The notes under the pieces: model-generated | What the model saw: the letters and a program-made list of their open reading frames with translations, nothing else | Told to the model about the DNA's origin: nothing | Database searches by the model: none | NCBI GenBank assembly: GCA_021841585.1 | Contig: JAKBUS010000022.1 | Span: forward strand, 1 to 38,961 | Length of the DNA stretch: 38,961 nt | From: Pseudomonadota bacterium | Lineage (GTDB): Bacteria; Pseudomonadota; Gammaproteobacteria; Acidiferrobacterales; Acidiferrobacteraceae | Direction: 5' to 3' | Part shown: in pieces, positions 12,216 to 19,586 of the stretch | How the letters are laid out: each line of letters opens with the position of its first letter | Numbering within the stretch: the first letter of the stretch is position 1 | Translations under genes and position numbers: made by a program

Positions 12216-13064
12216 GTGACAAAATTGTACTACGATTTGCATACACACACAGTCTGGTCGGATGGGGAGCTCGAGCCGGCGTTGCTGGTGGCGAACGCCG
12301 CTGCCGCCGGGGTGCATGTTTTGGCCCTGACCGACCATGATACCATGGCCGGTGTCGATGAGGCCGCCAGCGCGGCGCGCAATCTCGGCATTCAGTTCAT
12401 TCCCGGCGTCGAGCTATCGGTGACCTGGCAAGGCCTTACCGTGCACGTGGTTGGGCTCGGACTCGACGCCGACAATGCGCGTTTAAGGGAGGCCCTGGAG
12501 GACCTGCGCGAGAGGCGCATCGAGCGCGGCCGGGCGATGGTAGCGGCGCTTGCGGCGGCAGGCCTCGGGGAGGCGCAATCGATCCTCGATCGGCCGGGCA
12601 TCGTCAGCCGTGTCCATGTGGCCGACTGGCTGGTGGCCCAGGGTCACGCGCCGGACCGGGCGCGGGCGTTCAAGCGTTTCCTGACGAGAGGGACGCCGGC
12701 CTATGTGGTGGCGCAATGGCCGGATCTCCCTGCGGCGGTCGACTGGATCAGGGGGGCCGGGGGGTGCGCCGTTCTCGCCCATCCCATCCGTTACCGGTTG
12801 AGCGGCGGGCGCCTGGATCAGCTGGTGCGCGCCTTTACCGAGGCCGGGGGAGCGGCGCTCGAGGTGGTCACGGCGGGGCTCGACGCAGGCGAGATCGGGC
12901 GGCTTGCGCGGCTTGCGCGCAGGCATGCGCTCCACGCCTCGGTGGGATCCGATTTCCACAAGGCCCTGCCCTGGCGCCCGCAGCCAGGGGGCTTGCCGGA
13001 GCTCCCGGGCGATTGCCAGCCGGTGTGGGACCGCTGGCCGGGAATCGCGCAGGGGATCAAGTGA
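12216..13064 (+). CDS. rnm: RNase AM, PHP-domain 5'-3' exoribonuclease (YciV/TrpH)
   Basis: The 282-residue protein is a PHP-fold metal-dependent phosphoesterase. Motifs in order are YDLHTHTVWSDG, LTDHDTMAG, PGVELS, VHVVGLG, then VLAHPIRY and a late GSDFH; their His and Asp residues would bind the trinuclear metal site. Escherichia RNase AM removes 5' mononucleotides from RNA and matures rRNA 5' ends. The GTG at 12216 is used here, but GGAAGG lies too close to it and is better spaced for a TTG at 12225, three codons later, so the start is uncertain. Its stop overlaps the ATG of yciO. The same pairing occurs in Escherichia, supporting the assignment. Confidence 0.92.
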   Translation: MTKLYYDLHTHTVWSDGELEPALLVANAAAAGVHVLALTDHDTMAGVDEAASAARNLGIQFIPGVELSVTWQGLTVHVVGLGLDADNARLREALEDLRERRIERGRAMVAALAAAGLGEAQSILDRPGIVSRVHVADWLVAQGHAPDRARAFKRFLTRGTPAYVVAQWPDLPAAVDWIRGAGGCAVLAHPIRYRLSGGRLDQLVRAFTEAGGAALEVVTAGLDAGEIGRLARLARRHALHASVGSDFHKALPWRPQPGGLPELPGDCQPVWDRWPGIAQGIK

Positions 13065-13699
13065 TGGCCCAGTACTTTGTTATGCACCCACGTAATCCGC
13101 AGACGCGGCTTGTGCGCGCCACGGTGGATATCGTGACCAAGGGCGGTGTGATCGTTTATCCGACAGACTCCTGTTATGCGCTTGGCTGCGCGCTCGAGAA
13201 CAAGGCCGGGCGGGATCGCATCTGTCGCTTGCGTGAGCTCGACACCAAGCATCCGTTCACGCTTGTCTGCCGGGACCTCTCGGACCTGGCGACCTATGCG
13301 CAGGTCGACAACAGCGCCTATCGCATCCTGCGGGCCCATACACCCGGCCCTTACACCTTTGTATTGCCAGCCACCAACGAGGTCCCGCGGCGACTGCTGG
13401 ACCCGAAGAGACGAACGATCGGCGTGCGCGTTCCCGACAACGTCGTGGCGCAGGCCTTGCTGGCGCAGCTCGGCGCCCCGCTTATGAGCGTAAGCCTGAT
13501 CCTGCCTGGTGATGACATGCCGCTCAGGGACCCGATGGAGATCCGCGAGCGCCTGGAACACGCCGTCGATGTCGTCATCGACGGCGGGCCGTGCCCAGGG
13601 GATCTGACCAGCGTGGTGGTCTGGGAAGATCGGGAGTTCCGGGTACATCGCGCCGGCATGGGCGACACGTCGATGTTCGCGCCGCGCGAAGGGGGCTGA
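13064..13699 (+). CDS. yciO: YciO, Sua5/YrdC/YwlC-family protein
   Basis: The 211-residue product is a YrdC-like fold protein of the YciO subgroup. Recognisable segments are GGVIVYPTDSCYALGC, RICRLRELDTKHPFTLVCR, HTPGPYTFVLPAT, TIGVRVPDN and a late DVVIDGGPCPGDLTSVV. The Sua5/YrdC family makes threonylcarbamoyl-adenylate for the t6A37 modification of ANN-decoding tRNAs. YciO members are weaker or of debated activity, so the true t6A enzyme may be a separate TsaC elsewhere. The ATG overlaps the RNase AM stop (TGATG). An open frame upstream of this ATG runs into the RNase AM gene but encodes nothing family-like, so there is no fusion. Confidence 0.93.
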   Translation: MAQYFVMHPRNPQTRLVRATVDIVTKGGVIVYPTDSCYALGCALENKAGRDRICRLRELDTKHPFTLVCRDLSDLATYAQVDNSAYRILRAHTPGPYTFVLPATNEVPRRLLDPKRRTIGVRVPDNVVAQALLAQLGAPLMSVSLILPGDDMPLRDPMEIRERLEHAVDVVIDGGPCPGDLTSVVVWEDREFRVHRAGMGDTSMFAPREGG

Positions 13700-13711
13700 T
13701 ATACTCCCGCC

Positions 13712-14365
13712 ATGACTGCCCTCAACCCCTTGCAAACCTTTTCGATCTGGGCGCTTCCGGTGCTGTTTGCCGTAACCTTGCACGAGGTGGCACACGGTTG
13801 GGTAGCAAAGCGCCTCGGGGACCCGACGGCCCAACGCCTCGGACGGCTGTCACTCAATCCGATCCGGCACATCGATCCCGTGGGCACGATCCTGATCCCG
13901 GGGATTTTGATCTTGATGCAAACCGGATTCATATTCGGATGGGCCAAGCCCGTGCCCATCACATGGTCGAATCTGCGCAAACCGCGGCGGGACATGGCGT
14001 TGGTGGCGCTGGCGGGCCCCGGGGCTAACCTGCTCATGGCGATCCTGTGGGGGCTTGTGGGGCGGCTTGCCACCTATCTGCCCTCGATGTGGGCGGCACG
14101 GCCCTTGTTCTACATGGGTATCGCCGGGATCACCATAAATATCGTGTTGATGGTCTTGAATCTTTTACCGCTGCCGCCGCTCGACGGGAGCCGCGTGCTC
14201 GCCGGGCTGCTGCCGGCTCGCCTGGCCGCAAGCTATAGCCGCATAGAACCCTATGGTCTGTGGATTTTATTGTTGCTCGTTGCCACCGGCGTGCTTGGCT
14301 CGATCCTGGGCCCCCCGGTGACGATATTGCGCGGCCTCGTGTTTGCCTTGAGCAGGATGGGGTAA
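13712..14365 (+). CDS. Site-2 protease family membrane metalloprotease (M50)
   Basis: The 217-residue protein has four or five hydrophobic segments. The zinc motif LHEVAHGW gives HExxH at H24, E25 and H28 inside the first membrane segment; the third ligand is probably D158 in LLPLPPLDGSRVL. This is the compact M50 form, without PDZ or CBS domains. Site-2 proteases cut substrates within the membrane, often releasing regulators, but the substrate of these compact forms is generally unknown. RLSLNPIRHIDPVGT after the first helix is typical of the subfamily. It lies 12 bases after yciO and its TAA abuts the trpS ATG, so it sits in the same transcription run. Confidence 0.92.
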   Translation: MTALNPLQTFSIWALPVLFAVTLHEVAHGWVAKRLGDPTAQRLGRLSLNPIRHIDPVGTILIPGILILMQTGFIFGWAKPVPITWSNLRKPRRDMALVALAGPGANLLMAILWGLVGRLATYLPSMWAARPLFYMGIAGITINIVLMVLNLLPLPPLDGSRVLAGLLPARLAASYSRIEPYGLWILLLLVATGVLGSILGPPVTILRGLVFALSRMG

Positions 14366-15583
14366 ATGTCGTCTGTCCTTCCGTCGGCTACGCGGGTCGT
14401 GTCCGGTATGCGCGCGACCGGACGGCTTCATCTTGGGCATTATCACGGTGTCCTCAGAAACTGGGTACGTCTCCAGAACGAGTATGACTGTTTCTTCTTC
14501 GTTGCTGATTGGCATGCCCTGACCACGCATTACGAAGACCCCGGCATCATCGCCGAGAGCGTCCGCGATATGGTCATCGACTGGCTGGCGGCGGGGGTCG
14601 ATTTTCAGAGCGCCACTTTGTTCGTGCAATCCGACGTCCCACAGCACGCCGAACTCCATCTGCTGCTGTCAATGATCACGCCGCTTGGCTGGCTCGAGCG
14701 TGTCCCCACGTTCAAGGACCAGCAGGAAAAGCTGCGTGAGCGGGACTTGGCGACCTACGGATTTCTTGGCTATCCGCTGTTGCAAAGCGCCGATATCCTC
14801 GCCTACCGCGCGGCCTTCGTGCCCGTGGGCGAGGATCAGGTGGCGCATATCGAGCTGTGCCGCGAAGTGGCGCGCCGGTTCAACTACCTTTATGGACGCG
14901 AGGCAGGCTTTCTGGAGAAGGCCGAAGAGGCCTTGCGGATCATGGGCCGCAAGGCCGCGAAGGCTTATAAGGATCTGCGCGAGGCCTATCTGGAAAGGGG
15001 TGAGAAGGAGGCCTTGGAGACGGCGCGCGCCCTTATTGAGCGACAAGCAAACATGACGCTAGGCGACAAGGAGCGGCTTTTTGGTTATCTGGAGGGTCAC
15101 GGGCGCCTGATCCTTACCGAACCGCAGGCCTTGCTCACGCCGCAGTCGCGGATGCCGGGGCTTGATGGCCAAAAGATGTCGAAGTCCTATGGAAACACCA
15201 TAGGATTACGCGAGCATCCGGACGAAGTGGCGAAAAAGCTGAAGACGATGCCCACCGATCCCGCGCGTAAGCGGCGGACAGACCCGGGCAATCCGGATCT
15301 TTGCCCGGTCTGGCCCTTCCATGAAATTTATTCCTCGGAGGATGTGAAGACCTGGGTTCGCAACGGCTGCACGACCGCCGGCATCGGCTGTCTTCAATGC
15401 AAGCAACCGGTCATAGACGCCGTCAATGCCGAGCTTGCCCCGATCCGCGAGCGCGCCCAGGAGTTGGAACGGGATGCCGCTGGGGTTCGGACGATCTTGG
15501 CCGACGGGGCGCGCCGGGCTCGAGAGGCGGCGGACGAAACACTAGAAGATGTGCGCCGCGCCATGGGTCTGGCGTGGGACTAG
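14366..15583 (+). CDS. trpS: TrpS, tryptophanyl-tRNA synthetase with a four-cysteine (iron-sulfur type) motif
   Basis: TrpS charges tRNA-Trp with tryptophan using ATP. The class I motifs are HLGHYHG near residue 22 and GQKMSKSYGN before the C-terminal domain. The protein is 405 residues against about 334 in Escherichia. The extra length includes a charged helical insertion of roughly 60 residues between FNYLYGR and LTEPQALL. The C-terminal domain has Cys at 313, 335, 342 and 345, spaced C-x21-C-x6-C-x2-C. Thermotoga maritima TrpRS binds a 4Fe-4S cluster through a nearly identical C-x22-C-x6-C-x2-C set near the anticodon-binding region. Cluster binding here is an inference from that match. The ATG follows the site-2 protease stop with no gap, and scpA starts four bases after its stop. 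Confidence 0.96.
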   Translation: MSSVLPSATRVVSGMRATGRLHLGHYHGVLRNWVRLQNEYDCFFFVADWHALTTHYEDPGIIAESVRDMVIDWLAAGVDFQSATLFVQSDVPQHAELHLLLSMITPLGWLERVPTFKDQQEKLRERDLATYGFLGYPLLQSADILAYRAAFVPVGEDQVAHIELCREVARRFNYLYGREAGFLEKAEEALRIMGRKAAKAYKDLREAYLERGEKEALETARALIERQANMTLGDKERLFGYLEGHGRLILTEPQALLTPQSRMPGLDGQKMSKSYGNTIGLREHPDEVAKKLKTMPTDPARKRRTDPGNPDLCPVWPFHEIYSSEDVKTWVRNGCTTAGIGCLQCKQPVIDAVNAELAPIRERAQELERDAAGVRTILADGARRAREAADETLEDVRRAMGLAWD

Positions 15584-15587
15584 TGCC

Positions 15588-16355
15588 ATGAGCGCGGTCC
15601 TGGTTCGCGGGGAGGAATGGACCAAGATCCCCGAAGACCTCTATATCCCCCCGGATGCCCTTGAGGTCATTCTTGAGGAGTTTGCCGGGCCCCTCGACCT
15701 GCTCTTGTACCTCATCCGTCGCGACAATATCGATGTCCTTGATATTCCGATAGCGGAAGTAACGCGCCAGTACATGACCTATGTTGAGATCATGAAGGCG
15801 ATCAAGCTTGAGCTGGCCGCGGACTACCTCGTCATGGCGGCGTTGCTGGCCGAGATCAAATCACGCATGCTGCTGCCAAGGCCCGTGACGGCGGAACCCG
15901 AAGAGGCGGATCCGCGTGCCGAGCTTGTGCGGCGGCTGTTGGAATATGAACGTTATCAGGCGGCGTGCGAGAGCCTCGAGGAGAGGCCGCGCGTTGGGCG
16001 TGAATTGTTTTTGCCGGAGATCCCCATGGACGGCCGGAATAACGAACGGCCGGCGCCGACCGTGACACTTGAGGACCTTCTGGGCGCGTTGCGCGCGGTC
16101 TTGCGGCGTGAGGACGCCTTCGCCCATCACCGCGTGATGCGCGAGCCCTTGTCGGTAAGAGAACGGATGACGCATATCCTTGAGCAGCTACGCTCGGACG
16201 GATTCACGGAATTTTCGGGGCTTTTCCAGATTGGTGAAGGAAAGCGGGGCGTTGTCGTAACCTTCCTAGCAATTTTGGAGTTGGTGAGAGAGTCTTTGGT
16301 CATGCTCGTTCAGAACGAGCCGTTTGCCCCTATCCATGTAAAGGCTGCCGCATGA
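15588..16355 (+). CDS. scpA: ScpA, kleisin subunit of the SMC condensin
   Basis: ScpA is the kleisin that bridges the SMC heads and binds ScpB. The 255-residue product has the N-terminal ScpA signature FAGPLDLLLYLIRRDNIDVL, then PIAEVTRQYMTYV and YLVMAALLAEIKSRMLLP. The C-terminal winged helix includes GLFQIGEGKRGVVVTFLAILELV. A longer reading from 15549 would start inside trpS; the ATG at 15588 gives the family-like start and a four-base gap to trpS. The stop overlaps the scpB ATG (ATGA), ensuring linked translation. SMC is at 3208-6726. Confidence 0.96.
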   Translation: MSAVLVRGEEWTKIPEDLYIPPDALEVILEEFAGPLDLLLYLIRRDNIDVLDIPIAEVTRQYMTYVEIMKAIKLELAADYLVMAALLAEIKSRMLLPRPVTAEPEEADPRAELVRRLLEYERYQAACESLEERPRVGRELFLPEIPMDGRNNERPAPTVTLEDLLGALRAVLRREDAFAHHRVMREPLSVRERMTHILEQLRSDGFTEFSGLFQIGEGKRGVVVTFLAILELVRESLVMLVQNEPFAPIHVKAAA

Positions 16356-17080
16356 GTGAGGTTCGTATTCGGGATATCGTGCAGGCGGCTCTGCTGGTGG
16401 CGGGGGAACCGTTGACCCTGGAGCGTCTTGGGTCTTTGTTCGCCGAAGGGGCGCAGCCCGAACGGGAGGGGCTCCTTCAGGCGCTCGAGGAGATCCGCAA
16501 CGCCTGCAACGATGGCCCCTTGGAGCTGCAATGTATCGATAAGGCATACAGACTACAAACCCGCGTGGAATATGCGCCATGGTTGAACCGCCTTTTCGCG
16601 GAGCGGCCAGCGCGTTACTCGCGCGCGGTTTTGGAGACGCTTGCGATCATTGCTTATCGGCAGCCGACGACGCGAGGTGAAATCGAGGCGATTCGCGGCG
16701 TGGCGGTGAGCTCAGAAATCATAAAGACGCTGTTGTCGCGGGAATGGATTCGACAGGTAGGGACGAAGGAGGTTCCCGGAAGGCCGGCCTTGTACGGTAC
16801 AACGCGGGCCTTTCTTGAGAACTTCAATTTGACGTCCTTGGGTGAGTTGCCGCCACTGAGCGAACTGCGGATGGCGGCCGATGACGAGGCGGCCCAGGTG
16901 TTTGTGCCGATCGGTGCGTCGATAGACCCTTCAGCTACCGAGTCCGAGGCTACCGAGTCCGAGGCTACCGAGTCCGAGGCTACCGAGTCCGAGGCTACCG
17001 AGTCCGAGGCTACCGAGTCCGAGGCTACCGAGTCCGAGGCTACCGAGTCCGAGGAGGGAGAGTCAGGGGAGGCCTTGTGA
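16352..17080 (+). CDS. scpB: ScpB, condensin winged-helix subunit with a repetitive acidic tail
   Basis: ScpB dimers bind ScpA and modulate the SMC ATPase. Residues 1 to about 185 form the two winged helices, with family motifs YRLQTRVEYAPWL, LETLAIIAYRQPTTRGEIE, IRGVAVS, LLSREWIRQVG and PGRPALYGTT. The last part (about 195-242) is an acidic tail with eight perfect ATESE repeats, encoded by eight identical 15-bp DNA units, and ends EEGESGEAL. Such a tail is likely disordered. Because 15 is a multiple of three, gain or loss of units keeps the frame. The ATG overlaps the scpA stop, and the TGA overlaps the rluB GTG start, so the tail runs up to the translational junction. Confidence 0.95.
   Translation: MSEVRIRDIVQAALLVAGEPLTLERLGSLFAEGAQPEREGLLQALEEIRNACNDGPLELQCIDKAYRLQTRVEYAPWLNRLFAERPARYSRAVLETLAIIAYRQPTTRGEIEAIRGVAVSSEIIKTLLSREWIRQVGTKEVPGRPALYGTTRAFLENFNLTSLGELPPLSELRMAADDEAAQVFVPIGASIDPSATESEATESEATESEATESEATESEATESEATESEATESEEGESGEAL
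16934..17053 (+). repeat. Eight perfect tandem copies of a 15-bp unit inside scpB
   Basis: The unit GCTACCGAGTCCGAG occurs eight times in a row without a single mismatch, encoding (ATESE)x8. Perfect identity, including third codon positions, points to recent expansion or ongoing slippage or unequal recombination. The copy number is probably variable between strains. Confidence 0.98.
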
Positions 17081-17826
17081 GCGAGAAACTGCAGAAAGTC
17101 TTGGCGCAGCGAGGGCTCGGGTCGCGGCGCGAGATGGAGCGGATCATCCTGGCCGGGCGCGTTAAGGTCGATGGTAAGGTGGCAACGCTCGGGGAACGGG
17201 TCGATCCCGGTGGGGACATCGTTGTTGACGGCTGGCGGCTGGGGCACCGTCCGCTGCCTAAAGGCCGTGTCCTCATATACCACAAGATGACGGGCGAGAT
17301 GTGTACGCGTAGCGACCCCGGGGGGCGGCCGCTGGTATTCGATAAGCTCCCGCCGATTCGTCAGGGGCGGTGGGTAGCCGTGGGGCGGCTCGATGTCAAC
17401 TCGTCTGGTCTTATGCTTTTTACCACTGACGGGGAATTGGCGGCGCGGCTCATGCACCCTTCCACAGGCGTGGCGCGCCGGTACGCGGTACGTGTCCTCG
17501 GACGCGCGAGCCCCGATGCCTTGGCGCAATTGACGCGAGGCATCATGCTGGAGGATGGAATTGCGCGCTTCACGGAGATGAAGGATGCGGGCGGTGACGG
17601 CGCCAATCGTTGGTATCACGTCACTATCATGGAGGGGCGCAAACGCGAGGTCCGCCGGCTGTTTGCCGCCGCGGGGCTCGTGGTGAGCCGCCTGATCCGC
17701 ATTAGCTATGGCCCGGTGGAGCTTCCGCGAACCTTGCGACCGGGCTGCAGTCGCGCGCTTGCCGCGCCAGCGGTAGCCGAGTTGTATACCGTTGCAGGCC
17801 TGGCGGCCCCACAAAAATCCCGGTGA
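17077..17826 (+). CDS. rluB: RluB, 23S rRNA pseudouridine synthase
   Basis: The 249-residue protein begins with an S4 RNA-binding domain (LQKVLAQRGLGSRREMERI, then VKVDGKVATLG). The RsuA-type catalytic domain follows, with catalytic Asp 106 in VGRLDVNSSGLMLFTTDGE and the family motifs RRYAVRVLG, YHVTIMEGRKREVRRLF and LIRISYGPVEL. In Escherichia RluB makes pseudouridine 2605 in 23S rRNA; choosing RluB over RluE/RluF rests on the S4 domain, the length and the context next to scpAB, which is common in proteobacteria. It starts with GTG overlapping the scpB stop and ends overlapping the next GTG. Escherichia RluB has a longer basic tail that is absent here. Confidence 0.93.
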   Translation: MSEKLQKVLAQRGLGSRREMERIILAGRVKVDGKVATLGERVDPGGDIVVDGWRLGHRPLPKGRVLIYHKMTGEMCTRSDPGGRPLVFDKLPPIRQGRWVAVGRLDVNSSGLMLFTTDGELAARLMHPSTGVARRYAVRVLGRASPDALAQLTRGIMLEDGIARFTEMKDAGGDGANRWYHVTIMEGRKREVRRLFAAAGLVVSRLIRISYGPVELPRTLRPGCSRALAAPAVAELYTVAGLAAPQKSR

Positions 17827-18503
17827 AGGCATCCCACCTCGTCTGTGTCTATCACGACCTCTTCGCGCATTACGGGCCACGCCATTGGTGGCCCGCGGAT
17901 TCCCCCTTTGAGGTCATGGTGGGGGCGGTGTTGACCCAGAATACGTCATGGACCAACGTGGAGCGCGCGCTCGAGCGCATGAAGGGCGTGGTGGCCCTCG
18001 AAGCCGCGCCCATGGCGGCCCTGCCCGTGGAGGTCTTGGCCGATGCCATGCGTCCGGCGGGTTATTACAACGTCAAGGCGCGGAGGCTTCAGGCGCTGTG
18101 CCGGTGGGTCGTCGACCAAGGGGGCATGGACACGCTCCACGGCATGGAGACCCAAGCGCTGCGCACCGGGCTTCTGGGCGTCCATGGGGTCGGACCGGAG
18201 ACCGCGGACGATATCGTCCTTTACGCCTTTGGCCGCCCGGTCTTTGTGATCGACGCCTATACGCGGCGGCTGTTTGCGCGCCTGGGTTTCGTGCGGGGCC
18301 ACGAGAGCTACGAGGATTTGCGCGAGCACTTCGAGCGCGCCCTGCCGCATGACCCGGCTCTCTATAATGAATACCATGCGCTGATCGTGGAGCACGCGAA
18401 GACGACGTGCCGGACACGGCCATTGTGCCAAGAATGTGTCTTGCGACCCCGGTGCCGGGCAATCTCGCACGCCGGGCGAGACAAAGGCACCGACAAACAT
18501 TGA
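17823..18503 (+). CDS. Endonuclease III-like DNA glycosylase (HhH-GPD, iron-sulfur)
   Basis: The 226-residue product is an HhH-GPD base-excision glycosylase. It has FEVMVGAVLTQNTSW at 29-43, the helix-hairpin-helix LLGVHGVGPETADDI at 117-131, the catalytic Asp 144 in VIDAYTRR, and cysteines 196, 202, 205 and 211 likely to hold a 4Fe-4S cluster (C-x5-C-x2-C-x5-C; Nth has C-x6-C-x2-C-x5-C). The Nth catalytic lysine of the hairpin (GVGRKTA) is Glu 126 here, so lyase activity is unlikely and a monofunctional glycosylase, for example for alkylated bases as in the MagIII-like group, is more plausible. It is therefore probably not the housekeeping Nth. The GTG start overlaps the rluB stop. Confidence 0.9.
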   Translation: MKASHLVCVYHDLFAHYGPRHWWPADSPFEVMVGAVLTQNTSWTNVERALERMKGVVALEAAPMAALPVEVLADAMRPAGYYNVKARRLQALCRWVVDQGGMDTLHGMETQALRTGLLGVHGVGPETADDIVLYAFGRPVFVIDAYTRRLFARLGFVRGHESYEDLREHFERALPHDPALYNEYHALIVEHAKTTCRTRPLCQECVLRPRCRAISHAGRDKGTDKH

Positions 18504-18568
18504 TTATGGCGCATCGGATGGTTTGCGGGCCGGCGGCCCGCGGCTTGCAGGGACATTAAGGAGGGGTG

Positions 18569-19270
18569 ATGGCGCAGAGATGGGCAATAGTGATCATGGC
18601 GGCATCCATGCTCTTGGGTGGGTGCGCAACCACAGGCATGCGTCCGGCACATGGTGCAGACGACCCCTTAAAGCCCCTGAACAAGAAGATCTTTGTTTTC
18701 AACCAGCACCTGGACCGCGTGCTCTTGAAGCCTACGGCCGAGGCCTATGTTGGGTTGACGCCGTTGCCGCTGCGGCGCGGGATCAGCGATTTCTTCGCCA
18801 ACCTCGATGACGTGAAGGTGATCGTTAATGAGTCGCTGGAGGGCCGCGCGGGTCCGGCATTCCAGGAGACCGCGCGCTTTCTGGTCAATTCGACCCTCGG
18901 CCTGTTCGGCCTGATCGATGTCGCAACCCCCCTTGGTTTAACCGCCCACGACGCGGGCTTTGGGGAGACATTGGCGGTCTGGGGGGTGCGTAGCGGTCCT
19001 TATGTCGTATTGCCGCTCTTTGGCCCGAGCGATGTGCGGGATGCCATAGGGTTGGGTGTCGACAGCTTCACCAATCCCCCCACCTATCTGAGTGATCCGT
19101 CGGCGATGTGGGGGGCCTACGGCGCGCAGCTGATCGATACGCGTTCGCATTATCTGCATCAAGGCCTGCTAATGCGGCTCGCCGCAGGCGGACACGAGTA
19201 TACATTTGTGCGGGATGCCTTCTGGCAAAAGCGCCGGGCGCTCATCCGCCGCCGCCGTGCCGGCCACTAG
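18569..19270 (+). CDS. mlaA: MlaA (VacJ), outer-membrane lipid asymmetry lipoprotein
   Basis: MlaA removes mislocalised phospholipids from the outer leaflet of the outer membrane and passes them to MlaC. The 233-residue product has a lipoprotein signal ending in LLGGC (Cys 19), then DPLKPLNKKIFVFNQHLDR, the MlaA start motif, VKVIVNESLEGR, ARFLVNSTLGLFGLIDVAT, FGETLAVWGV and GPYVVLPLFGPSDVRDAIG. The ATG at 18569 is preceded by AAGGAGG; a GTG directly upstream is in frame but lies within the spacer. No mlaBCDEF genes are adjacent. It sits 65 bases after the glycosylase gene and upstream of the rpsP operon. Confidence 0.95.
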   Translation: MAQRWAIVIMAASMLLGGCATTGMRPAHGADDPLKPLNKKIFVFNQHLDRVLLKPTAEAYVGLTPLPLRRGISDFFANLDDVKVIVNESLEGRAGPAFQETARFLVNSTLGLFGLIDVATPLGLTAHDAGFGETLAVWGVRSGPYVVLPLFGPSDVRDAIGLGVDSFTNPPTYLSDPSAMWGAYGAQLIDTRSHYLHQGLLMRLAAGGHEYTFVRDAFWQKRRALIRRRRAGH

Positions 19271-19272
19271 GA

Positions 19273-19301
19273 TTCCATTTTCGGCGTGGTCCAGGTAAAA
19301 T
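19273..19301 (+). promoter_or_regulatory. Candidate promoter of the rpsP-rimM-trmD-rplS operon
   Basis: A TAAAAT (19296-19301, five of six) sits 17 bases after TTCCAT (19273-19278, only two of six). It would start transcription near 19308, just upstream of the leader hairpin and 35 bases before the rpsP ATG. The -35 half is weak. Confidence 0.3.
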
Positions 19302-19313
19302 CGCTGACTTTCT

Positions 19314-19327
19314 GCGCCTTAAGGCGC
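19314..19327 (+). promoter_or_regulatory. Palindromic hairpin in the rpsP leader
   Basis: GCGCCTTAAGGCGC is a perfect palindrome that can fold as a five-base-pair GC stem with a TTAA loop, 16 bases before the rpsP ATG and just ahead of its ribosome binding site (GGGGGAA). The half-site GCGCCTT recurs at 19324-19330, allowing an alternative pairing. It could be an autoregulatory leader element; no function is shown. Confidence 0.4.
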
Positions 19328-19342
19328 CTTCATGGGGGAAAT

Positions 19343-19582
19343 ATGGTAACGATACGCTTGGCCCGTCGCGGCGCTAACAAGCGGCCTTTCTACTCGATCG
19401 TGGTCGCCGACAAGCGCCGCGCGGCGAGCGGGGCCTTCATCGAGCGCGTCGGGTTTTTCAATCCGATCGCGAGCGGTGCCGAAGAGCGTCTGCGCGTCGA
19501 TCGTGAGCGCGTACAGTATTGGATTGAGAGGGGCGCGCAGGCCTCGGAGCGCGTCGCGGGGTTGCTAAAGAGCGCTTCCTGA
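19343..19582 (+). CDS. rpsP: Ribosomal protein S16
   Basis: The 79-residue product is S16, which stabilises the 30S body. Its start [20 protein letters not shown] is the family signature, followed by [20 protein letters not shown] and [11 protein letters not shown]. The ATG at 19343 follows GGGGGAA by two bases; a longer frame from 19286 adds 19 residues never seen in S16. First gene of the classic rpsP-rimM-trmD-rplS operon. Confidence 0.98.
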   Translation: MVTIRLARRGANKRPFYSIVVADKRRAASGAFIERVGFFNPIASGAEERLRVDRERVQYWIERGAQASERVAGLLKSAS

Positions 19583-19586
19583 CGTC

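Noticed and set aside
12716-13063. YciO fused to an N-terminal extension
   Set aside because: The upstream frame is an off-frame reading of RNase AM; the family start is the ATG at 13064.
16934-17053. Possible CRISPR-like array
   Set aside because: Units are 15 bp, directly contiguous, without spacers, and in frame inside scpB.
16654-17880. Minus-strand open frame of 408 codons across scpB and rluB with SDSVA repeats
   Set aside because: The repeats are the reverse reading of the scpB 15-bp units; both genes beneath it are clearly real on the plus strand.
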